A stretch of DNA of 64,000 nucleotides, taken from positions 9,343,566 through 9,407,565 of the forward strand of contig OX336340.1 of NCBI GenBank assembly GCA_946902875.1, read 5' to 3'. The notes beneath the pieces are model-generated. The model saw only the letters and a list, made by a program, of their open reading frames with translations. It ran no database searches and was not told the DNA's origin. This stretch comes from Nematopogon swammerdamellus. Lineage: Eukaryota; Arthropoda; Insecta; Lepidoptera; Adelidae. Both the position numbers and the translations under genes were made by a program. The stretch's first letter is position 1. Each line of letters begins with the position of its first letter. Below are positions 48,701-60,700 of this stretch, in pieces.

Positions 48701-51700
48701 ATACTTCTACTAATACACTTGGTGACGAGGGTCTGATGATGGAATCAGGAGGTGGGTGGTGGAACTCTTCAACCGTTACTAGTAACTCCTCGAGTTTGGA
48801 CTCATTTGGTAGGTTTGGACGAGTGTCCCATACTTCTACCAATACAATTGGTGACGAGGGTCTGATGATGGAGACAGGAGGTGGACAGTGGAACTCTTCA
48901 ACCGTTACTAGTAACCCCCTCGAGTTTGGGTTCATTTGGATGGTTCGGACGAGTGCTCCATACTTCCACCAATACACTTGGTGACGAGGGTCTGATGATG
49001 GAGACAGGAGGTGGACAGTGGAACTCTTCGACCGTTACTAGTAAGTGGGTTCATTTGGTTGATTCGGACGAGTGCTCCATACGTCCGCCAATACATTTGG
49101 TAACACAAACTAAAAACCGCGTTGATCCTCATTGCCCTGGTGGCACGGCACGGCATTATAATGTAGTTATAATAGCCGTCACCGACACTTCAAGCATTAA
49201 AGTAGAGCATTACAGCGGCATTATATCCGGATATAATGCCGCAGTAATGCCAGTTTGGGCACAAATTTTAAAGGCTTAGGCATTACAGCAGCATTATACG
49301 GGTGTATTTTGGTCGTAGAGTGGCATTATATAAGAATTAATAAGGTGGGGCCGTAGTGTTCTGGTTCCATAATTGCTTATTGTGAAACCGTAATAAAACT
49401 TACGCCTACAAAAATTTATCTAGTAATGCTTTTTTAAAAGTTTCAGAGAATTTTTTGCATTATAAGAATAAAACACGGTAAACACTTAGCAGATTAATGA
49501 ACGACGCATTGTGTGTTGGGTTGGTTGACGAAGTTCGCGTGCAGTGAACACTTCTATACGAGGTAAGTACCCGAGGTAATACAAGAATAGGGACGAAATT
49601 TCATTGCGAGTCAATTTTTTTCGCTAATATGTATATGCTTTTACATCTCAAAATTAAGTTCCTATAAAGTCTGTACTATATTGGTAGAATTCTCAAGAAA
49701 CACATTCATGATATAATAATTCAATCAAACGACTGAAAGTACTCCAATCATTGTTTTATTTCATGTAATTGTCAACATATTATAATATGTAAAGGATCAT
49801 AGAGAGTGAAGAAGAGGCATAAATTAAATTTCTCCATTATGTTCAATAGCCACTAGCTTACATTTAACAAATTCAGAAGAACCAACAATATCAACACGCA
49901 CATCACTCACTTTAGCTTTATACATGTGAAGAAAGGACGACCTCACTGGTTCATTAAAAATTTCAGTTTTATTTGCAACGCTGTAACCGAGTATGTTAAC
50001 TGTATTTCGGTCATTCGATACAGTATCATTGTACAATATCATTATGTGTTGTCATGAAATATTTATCTCGTGACTTTGTTGACAAGGTAAAAGTTACAAA
50101 TTGAAGTACAGTGTGATTTTTTATGGGTTTTGTAGCTATAGGATATTTATTAATATTGTGATCTCTCTTGGCGTTTTTATCACCTTCACTTAGTCTCCTT
50201 GCCACCTGCTTGCCGTAGTAGGTTTTTTATTTATTTATTTTTTTATTTATTATTATTTTACAGCTACTTGCGATCGATCTTTCGACCATAAGCAGGTTTT
50301 TTCAGCGTCATTTTGGCTTGTAGGTGTTGTGATCTAGTGATCATCAGCCATGATTCATTTTGGATAGATACCTTCTGGTCGACGACGGAACCCTAGCTAA
50401 CTTGTGTCACACAACTGGTAGAACTCGACATCTCATTGTTGGCGCTTTGTTTCGATATTTTTTCATATTCTTGTTGCATTTTTTGCTTGTTCCTCCAAGT
50501 CGCGTTCGTCTGTCCATGTGTACTTTTTGCCAGCTCATTATTACACACAATACACGCAGAAATTATTTACAGGTGATCAAAATGGCTGACTAGCACTATG
50601 GAACTGTATAACACGCACACTTTTCTACAGCGTAAAGAATTATATAAGCTAATTTTAACACTATTTACGAACTTTAAGCTGTACAAATGATTTTAAATTA
50701 GGCAATATACAGGTTTTAGTGCTACAGTAGCGAAATATACGAACAAAAGTTCTAGAAAAGAAATAAATTGAACCACTAAAATGCTGGCATTACAAGAGGT
50801 ACATTTAGACACATTTCTAAAGCCATTACTCTCAATAAGTACACTTAGACAGCTTTTGGTATTACAATGATCAAATTTGATGCTACTGTAATGCCTTAAG
50901 CGTAAAATAATGCTGTAAGCTGTACAAGGTGGCTTTACAAGAGCGTTATTTTTCTCCATTTTACAGCTTGAAGCAGTATACAAGTTCCCATTTCCATTGA
51001 AATGCTGATAACACACCAAAGGCTGTAGAAAGGAACGATGGAATTTAATAACTCTTTTTTAAGGAGTTAAGTTTTGTTCAACACCTCTAAAATTTCGTTC
51101 TAACACTCAAAACGTTATTATGGCCACAAGTGGATATGTTATATTGCCCGTGTGCTGCTTGGGTGCTTCCATGAAGGTTTGCATCATCAAAGGGGAGAAT
51201 GTTATAATAGATGTGTTTGTGTGTTTATGTGCAGAGTTCACGGGTCGCGTGTGCCCGGCACCGTGCGAGGGCGCGTGCGTGCTCGGCATCTCGGAGCCGC
51301 CCGTCACCATCAAGAACATCGAGTGTGCCATCATCGACAGTGCGTTCGAGAACGGCTGGATAGAGCCCGAGGTATGTAGCTCATAGTCAAGCTTCCATGT
51401 TTTGCTGCGGCTCACACAAATCTTCAAGGTTTTAAATACATTTGTTTGTAGTAAGAGGTTCGAATTTTCAAACCCTGTGTTGTAAGCATCAGTCAGTTGC
51501 CCAGTCAGCGTGTATGCGTCCACTGCTGGTCATGTACCTCTCCAATGTCCTCCAGGCCTTCAACGGTATGAAATCACTGCTTTTCGCCGACGTACTTGAT
51601 GTCGTCCCACCTGGCGGATGGTCTTCCCACACTCTGTTTTCCTGTTCACGGACGCCAGAGTAGGACACAGTTACTCCCAACTGTCGTCGTCTCTTCAACT

Positions 51701-54700
51701 AACGTGTCCAGCTCGCTGCCGCTGAGCTTAGCCACCCGGTGTCAAATATCGACTACTTTGGTGGATTGCCTCGTTACGTACCACGTAGCGATGTTCCCAT
51801 ATGTCTCGCTCCATTGCTCACTGGGTAGTGTTCGACCTTTGAACAACAGCTACCATCAAGAGTCCACGTTTCACACCCAAACGTCATAAACAGGAGGATG
51901 CACTGGTAATAAATAATTCAGAATCTGCATTGGTAGAGATATAGACAATTGGCAGAGCCAGTAAAAGTAACAGATGTTCTAACCAATGGTTAGGTTAGCA
52001 GACAATTTTTGGCTGAAACAAAATATTTTGCTGCAGCTTGCACAAAACATCAGTTTGTTCAGTGGAGCTATTGGAAACCAAGTTCTACACAATGGTTATT
52101 TGGTTGCAGATTCCTGAGTACCGTAACGGCAAAACCGTAGCAGTGGTGGGCTCCGGACCCGCGGGAATGGCATGCGCTCATCAACTCAATAAGGTTAGTC
52201 GGCTAAAAGAGTATTCTTCTTACAAACTGAGAAAATACAAGTTTAAAGCAAAGCCTCAACCCTCAACGCAATACATCAACAGGGGTCTGCACCCCTGCAT
52301 TTTTAGCACTACTGGCTACAGAATGATAAAAACAATATTAAGGCTAGATTAGGTAATATTACTATTTACCCTGTGGCAATACATAAAAGAACATATTAGG
52401 ACATAAATGGTTTCACGTAAAATATGTTTGTCTTCAGGCTGGGTACCTGGTGACTGTGTTCGAGCGCAACGACCGTGCGGGTGGGCTGCTGCAGTACGGC
52501 ATCCCGACCATGAAGCTGAGCAAGGAGGTTGTGGGGCGCCGCGTGCGGCTCATGCAGGCCGAGGGTGTCGTCTTCAAGTGCAACGTCGACGTCGGCAAGG
52601 ATATCTCCGCTTCCGACCTCGCCAACGAGTTAGTTCAACAGCTAATTGTAAAATATGTATTGCATACTTACTCGTATATTACAGCAACTTGTTGCCATTA
52701 CCTACATGTTGCAGAAAGCTGTCGCTGCATGTTGTCGTAACATTGTGCTGCAACATGTTGCAGAAACATCCAGTTTGAACACATTGCTACAGCAATTTTA
52801 GACTAATTTCATACACATTTAATTTCATTCCCCTACCTACACAGATACAACGCCCTCGTGTTGTGCATGGGGGCGACATGGCCGCGAGATCTGCCTCTGA
52901 AGGGTCGCCAGCTCAACGGCATTCACTTCGCGATGGAGTTCCTCGAGAACTGGCAAAAGAAGCAGCTGGGAAACCCCAAGGGCAACCCGGAACTAAGCGC
53001 TAAGGACAAGAATGTCCTCATTATTGGTGGTGGAGACACTGGGTTAGTCAATTTATTGTATTAAAGTAAAGTATTTTAAAAATAAAGTATTTCTTCAAAT
53101 TTTCGAACTTTTCGAAAATTTTAGTTTGTCTTGTAGGATGTCTAGTAGGAACGCAGGAATATGCGAAATACCTACTAGAAAAATGCAAGCAACGGTTCGA
53201 AAATTTGAAGAAATACGTCGGCGGCCTGGTAGCGGAATTGGTAACGCGCTGGCAGCTCAAGCCGGAGTTCCAGGTTCGATTCCTGGTCGGGACGTATTTT
53301 TTCTCTTCATTTTCGACTTTGCATTTTCTCTAATGAAGAAATATAAAAAGCGAGTACATGCTTAGTACTAACATAAAAATAAAAAAATAAAAACATAAAA
53401 TTAAAATCCCAAGTCAACTTCTAGTGTCCGATGCCAAATACGACTTTGGTGACGACAGCATAAGGTTCAATAATGAATCGTGCAATTGACTGAATGCAGG
53501 AATATGCGACATACCTACTAGAAAAATGCAAGCACCGGTTCGAAAATTTGAAGAAATACGTAGGCGGCCCGGTAGCGGAATTGGTAGCTCAAGCCGGAGT
53601 TCCAGGTTAGATTCATGGTCGGGACGTATTTTTTCTCTTCATTTTCGACTCCTTCAATCTACTTATCCATATTCTGTAGGATGTCTCCAGTGACGTTTTC
53701 GATAATTTCTCCATATATGAGCTTAGCGTCGATCTCGACAGACCTTGATTCTTGAAGAAACTGAAGAGAGACTTCGCTGTATGTTTGTAAATAACACTGT
53801 AGAAGTATGAACATGGTTTTCTATGACTTGCCAGATGCGACTGTATTGCAACGTCACTGCGTCAGGGAGCCAAGAGTATTACCACGTTTGAAATTCTGCC
53901 CGAACCCAAGAAGAAGCGGGGTCAGGATAATCCGTGGCCTCAGTGGCCCAGAGTCTTCAGGTATAATAACATTTTTATTAATATTTTTTCTGGGGTTAAC
54001 CAAATACAACTTATTGATTGATCGTAAAAAAAAATGGTATGGGAACGTGATCCGTATCTGATACACATACACCCCTTAGCTTATCGTTACCTACTTACTA
54101 ATGAAATGCCTTATATATCGAGTTTGTTACTGTAAAAGGTTTTTGGAGCAATAAAGTATTTCTATCTATCTGCAATTTGCTTGCAATAAAAAAATGTGTC
54201 ACTTTTTTTTTTAGAGTTGACTATGGGCATGAGGAAGTGAAGGTGAAGTTTGGAAATGATCCCAGGAAGTTCTCAACTCTCACCAAGGAGTTCCTTGATG
54301 ATGGTAAGCATTCATACAACCTTTCACCACAGAGAATATACTCACAAAAATAAATTCACTTAATAATTTACAATCAAACGTTCTGAAATTGTTTTTATTT
54401 GAAATCAATTTCCAATAAAAAAAATCAGTAATTAATATTATTTAGCTTTTAATTAATCAATGTTCAGTGTAAGTGCAACTATACATTTTATGCAAGGCCA
54501 AGTCCATTAATAATAGTGTCTCTTTTATTTTTATTGTATCCACATAGACAAAATAACAATAATAAATGTCGACAACCGATCACTATTAAAATGTTCCAAA
54601 ACTGTTTACATTTTGGCTGTCAAGTTTGATTGCTTAAACATGGATTGGACTTTAGATCCAAAAATCTGTTTGATCTGATCCGTCCGATTCTTGTACCATA

Positions 54701-57700
54701 AGGATATGTGGACTTCAGCTTCAGGGTGTTGTTGACACATTTACCTATTCGTTGATATCTACTTCAAGATGCGCCTGATTGCAACTTCAGATCACGAGTC
54801 AGTTTTCACTCAGCTATTTGTATTGAGAGGAATAAACCTTATTCAGGATGTTTTACAATATGGGAATTGCGCATGGTAAACTAGAATCTCTGCTAATGCT
54901 CTAACTCTGCCATTGTGGAACTGGGTGGGGTATAGTGTGCACTGTAACTTTGCCGGTGGAAGCTGGATGTATTATACCGCCTAGCTTACCCTTAACACGT
55001 TCTCATCGGCAAAATTAGAGTGTGCAACCCATACCATTGTCGCGTCAGTCCAGCCAGTCGGTCAATCAGTTAGGCAGTCAGCCCGTTAAGTGATTGATAA
55101 GTCAGTCAATGTTTTGTGTTCACTGCTGTACAACTACAAGCGTATAGCATAACTACATATGACAGGAGCGGGCAACGTGTGCGGTGTGTCTGCGGTGGAA
55201 GTGGAGTGGGCGCGGGGCGCGGGCGGCCGCTGGGACATGAAGGAGGTGCCCGGCACCAACAGGATCTTCAAGGCGGAGCTGGTGCTGCTCGCCATGGGTT
55301 TCCTCGGCCCAGAGAGATATGTCGCCAACCAACTCGGTAACGCCCCTCATATTTCCTTTCTGTTCACAACCTTGAATGTTAGTTAGTTAGTGAGTGTTTA
55401 TGAAATGATTATGGAACTTCGCGTTTGTGCAGACACTTTTTCCAAATGTCTAGAAGTTTTTTTATTTCTTGGACTTTTTTTAGAAAACATTTTCTTACAT
55501 TTAAAACTTATTATAAAGAGTGTATCCAGTGAGTATTCCATCTGGTGAATGCCTATTTTCAAACTCATTGAATCTCTTATTATCGGTCGTGATACGAAAT
55601 AATGGGAAATGAGAACTAATGAACTGTTTTTTTATAAAGATTTGCCACTGGATGCTCGTAGCAACATTGAGACGAGCAAGACAGAGCTCTACAAGACTCC
55701 AGTCGACAACGTGTTCACCGCGGGCGGTGAGTGGTTTCACTTTTCATTAACACTACGTCATACGACATTTTGTTTACTTGCCTATCTGTGAGTTAGCTTA
55801 GTCGCTTGTAGTGTAATATTACTTCATGTTATCTCAGAAACAAATATACTAACCAATGTAAAGAAAGTGACCTAGATAGTACGTTTAAGAGTATCAGAGA
55901 CAAACATACATACACTTCTATAGATTCAATATGGAATCGTGCAAGTACCGTAGATTCCGTCATACCTATTAATAGAAGATGCAGCTGTTCAAAAATTTAG
56001 AGAGAATACGTCATCGATCCTTTGGCCGAATTGGTAACGCGCTGGCGGCTCAAGCCGGAGTTCCAGGTTCGAATCCTGGTCGGGACGTATTTTTTCTCTT
56101 ACATTTTCAGCTTTCCATCTATCTAGTGAAGAAATATAAAGCGAGTACATGCTTAGTACTAACCATTGATTTTATAACCCTGTCGGGACAGATAGACCAC
56201 TCCATATAACAAATTTGGTAACGTTGTAAATCGTAAAACCAACAGAGGGCGTTAATAATTTTTCTTGATGTTGTCGTAAAACAAACAGGTGGCGTTAATG
56301 TTTGTTAATACTTCTATACTAAGGGCGCTATCTAGTTGAAATACAACATGTATCTAGGTACCTTTAATTGTCACTAGGCTGTAGAATTACTGCTACTAGA
56401 CAAAAGATGGCGCTTTCATTTATATTTATAAAGAACATTATTTATGTAAATTCCAAAATTTTTAATTATATTTGAATAATAAAATTATGACAATTTACAA
56501 TTAAACTAACACAAGAAGTGTTAGTTTAATTGTCATAATCAAATTAAATAAAATAAAAAAATGTTTTGAAAATTATTTGGTATACGGAACAAAATATTAT
56601 TATGATTGTAATTTCCTGTTTGTGCGCTTTTAATAGATAGATCCACACAGAGCACGGAATACCCCCGCGCGCGCGCGCGCGGTATTCCGTGCTCTGTGGA
56701 TAGAACGTATTTATTTAGTTGAACAGTTAAACAAATACTCGTCACTCTTCATTCTAATAATGTCAGCATTGTATGTAAAAAAAAATATGAAAACTGCCTT
56801 AAAAAATTTATGAAATTAAAAAAATCGAACCCTAGAGTTGAAGGCGGTGCTAAAGAAGGCTACACAAATCACAAAGGATATCATCCACGCATGTTTTCTT
56901 TCATGTATCATTTTTGCTTGCTTTAGCACCGCCTTCAACTCTAGGGTTCGATTTTTTTTATTTCATACATTTTTGAAGGCGGTTTTTATATATTTTTTTA
57001 AATAGTTTTTTATTTCACAGTTTTTTTTTGAATTTTTTGCTATTAATGTACTCGGCGGAATCGCTCGACCTTCGGCCTCGCGATTCCGCCTCGCTTTCCA
57101 ATCTGATCTCGACCAAATTAAAATGGAACCACGTCATGGTTATCCCCTTTCAAACAAAAAAAAAGAATTTTCAAAATCGGCCCACAATAATTGACGGAGT
57201 AATCGCGTAACAAACATCCAAAAAAAGAAAACATACCGTCGAATTGAGAATCTCCTAGGTCTAAAGTAAATTGCTCGTGATGACAAATTCAACGAGCCCA
57301 AACACGATGGGTTTATCATGTGTAGTTTAGGAGTTCCTATGGCCACCTTCCGTCTCCATCATCAGACCAGCTCGATGGTACTCGTACTCGTATTATAATA
57401 TATTAAACGCATCTGGCCGGTCGGAAAAGATTTCAAATTTAGAATATTCATGAAACAAGGGTCCGAATATGAATGACAATATCGATTCATGTATTTCAAT
57501 ACAATGACAGAGAAAATTTCAAAATATTAGGTACCTATTCTACCTATTTAATACTTTTTAGTTCTAGTTTATTTTTTTTAAGTCGGTTTTATATTTTTAA
57601 AACAATATTACATAAAAAACAATAATCGAAATCGAATAATCGAAATCGGTTGAAGTGGTACAGAATTATTCGCCATGTGTCAAACTGCAAATTGCTGAAA

Positions 57701-60700
57701 AAGCCCACATCACAAAAGTTTTGCTGAAGGTAACCACACACCAATAGTATTTTGTTGCTTTTTCATAAACCGCTCAATCAATTTCAATAAAATTTCAATG
57801 GGAGCACCTCTGAAGTATGACCTACCAAACAAAAAAAGAATTTTCAAAATCAGCCCACAATTAACACGTTGAACGCCATACGACCCACCGGTGGGCCTAG
57901 CGTACTTTTCGGTTCGGGCCAAGCCAAACTCATTATATCCGTAATTTTCATCAACTTGAGATTTTCATCACAAAGTTTATAAAATGCGGTAATTTGTAAG
58001 GAAAATAAAAATTTGCGACTTTTACCGTCTAATTTTCGAGATATAGCAGAAGGCTCACGGGTGGATCGTGTGGCCTCCTATGAAGGATTTGTATTTTTCT
58101 GTTGGCTGGAGCCGCGGGGTCACGCCGCGGCCCACCCGTTACGCGCGCGCCGCGGACGCAGCGATCAATCCCGGTCCGGCTGCGTCGACAATTGAGGATG
58201 TTTTACGCTTTTCTCGCCAAAAATGATTATTTTGAAGATTTCGAGTTAACACAAGAAGCGCTAACGCAGTTAGAAAACATCGAGATAGATCTTCTGAACC
58301 GTAGTTTCGGAATAGATTCTATGAAGACGTAGTTCAACCAACGAAAAGAAGATGCTGTCGAATTCTTTTGTCGGAGAGTGAGGATAGCGACTATGAAATG
58401 CATATAGAAAGGCGGAAGAGAATGAAACACACTCTGGAAAGGAAAGAGGGATTGGCCAGAAAAGTGAGAAGAACATGTCACCAATGTTATGCAAAGAACG
58501 TACCAATAATGGGTAGCAAACAGGCTAAAACCAAGTCGAAAAAAGTATCCACTTATTGCCAAAGCAGCCCAACTAAACCATTCCTTTGTTTGCCTTGTTT
58601 TAACATGACTCACGGATAATTCTTTATTGTTTATGGTTAAACCCTTTGAAGAAGTGTGATAATGTTGTGATTGTTCAATTTCATAAATATTTTGTTTTGT
58701 TCAATTTCATAAATTATTTTCGTAATAAATAATGTCTTCTTATTTGGCAATGAAGAAAATTTTATGTTCATTTTTATTTTGACGAATATTTTCTTATTAT
58801 TTTCTGGTTTTATTAATTCTATTAATACAAATATTATTTTCTACCTTATCGTTAAGAGCAGCCCTAGCATCGTTACAATTAACTTAATAAAAAACTACAA
58901 GTTTCTATTGGATTTGAAAACCACGCCGTCCGCTTCGACTACAAGGCCATGCGGCTCACTTCCATATTGGCTTTGTAGCTGCGCTCTGTGGCTTGTAGGA
59001 AGCGTTTACGTAGGCCCTCTCACGCGGCTCACCGGTGACCCCCATGCCCTGAATGGTTCAGTAAGGAAAGGCTCACCGGTGAGCGGTGAGCCCCGTGGCC
59101 CAAACGGAAATACTGGATTTTTCATGTGGCGTTGAACGTGTAAGATTGTAATTTCCTGTTTGCGGTTTTACTCCGGTCCAAAGAATTTACAAACTCTTTG
59201 GTTGTACTTGGGTTGTACCTAGCTCCGCTTATTTGTTGTTATATCCGCTATAGTAACACATATTCTGTGAAAATTTCAACGGGCTTCCTATTACGGTTCA
59301 AGAGATACAGCCCTCGGATAGACAAACGGACGGACGGACAGACAGACTGCGGAGGCTTAGTAATAGGCTTCCGTACAGGGATACGGAAACCTAAAAATAA
59401 GGGGTGAAATAGGGGTGAAAGTTTTTGTATGGGGAATCCATGATTTCTCTAGGTAAGGATATGAAAATTTATTATCTAGGCTTTTGGCACAGATTACTCA
59501 ATAGTTACTGCTTTTGGTAAGAAATAATGAATAATGGTCAGGAAGAGGAAGGGGGAGAGAAAAGAAGGGGGAGTGGGTGGGAGGTACGTTTGTCAGCCTG
59601 GGTAGCTCAGTGGTGCAGGCAACCCTGGGCGCGGTCAACACTTGGATGGGTGACCGCTCGACCATTTGAGGCTGACCGTGGTTCGGATTCCACGTAAAAC
59701 TGTAGCACCCTTCCCTTCTTACCTTACTAGGGTTGGTACCACCGCACTGAATAAAACGTACGTCGAAACGGCTATGTAAATCAAAGAGATTTGATGTAAA
59801 TAGTTTTTTCGTTTTTTTTCGTCCAGTTCAGTATAGCCGGCACGACATGTCCGACATCACGGATGTTGTAGGTGATGTATCCAACCATGTCAGTTTCCAT
59901 AAAAAAAAGAAGAAGAGGAGGAGAGGTATGGAGGGAGGAAGGGTTAGTGAATGAGGGTAGGTGTGGGGGAGGGAGGTAGTAGAGGGAACGAGGAGGAATG
60001 GATATCGAGGGAGTGAGAGGTTGAAAGGGGGAAGGGGCGGGGTAAGAGGGGGTTGCGGACAGGATGAGGGGTAGTAGGGGAGGAATGGAATGCGAGGGTG
60101 ATGGGAAGGAGGGGCGACATGAGGGGAGGAAGGGAAGTAGGGAGAGAGGGAGGGAATGGGCGAAAGGGAAGGTGGCAAAGAGGGGGTCCGTGAAGGGTGA
60201 GGGGAAGGAGGGGAGGAAGGCGGGATCGAGGAGAGAAGACCGGGAGAGAGGTGAGTGAGAGATGGGCGAGGAAGGAATCCCTTCCTTCCTCCCGAAAAAG
60301 ATAGAGAATATAAGAGAAGCGATGGTTTATTATCAATTTTGCATTTAAATCAGATTTACTATTTTTTTATTTTATTCGTTGTCGTGTCGTCGTCGGTAAA
60401 ATCTACAATTTTACAATTTTATATAAAATATCATTGACTTATATATTCTGTAAAGCTTATCACAAATACATTAAACCCACCCTCTTTTAATCTCTTTGGT
60501 ATAACACCACCAGCAGCATCGTAGATGGAAAAAATAGCCCTGGACTCAACTTTTTTTAATTCGGTGCCCGGACTTCATACTCAAAGACATTTTGTTCATA
60601 CTTCAACTATTACTAAAACGAGACACCGCGATTATGGTAGTGTGCGTATCGCGTGAATACAGAACCGACCGTCTCAAGAGATCGCATCGATATTGTGTCA

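Noticed and set aside
53220..53300. Possible true tRNA gene
   Set aside because: A and B boxes are present, but the acceptor ends do not pair convincingly, and three copies share flanking sequence on both sides, which fits a SINE head.
59828..60336. Proline/serine-rich and Arg/Gly-rich open frames
   Set aside because: Caused by the purine-rich tract, which lacks stop codons in several frames. Low complexity.
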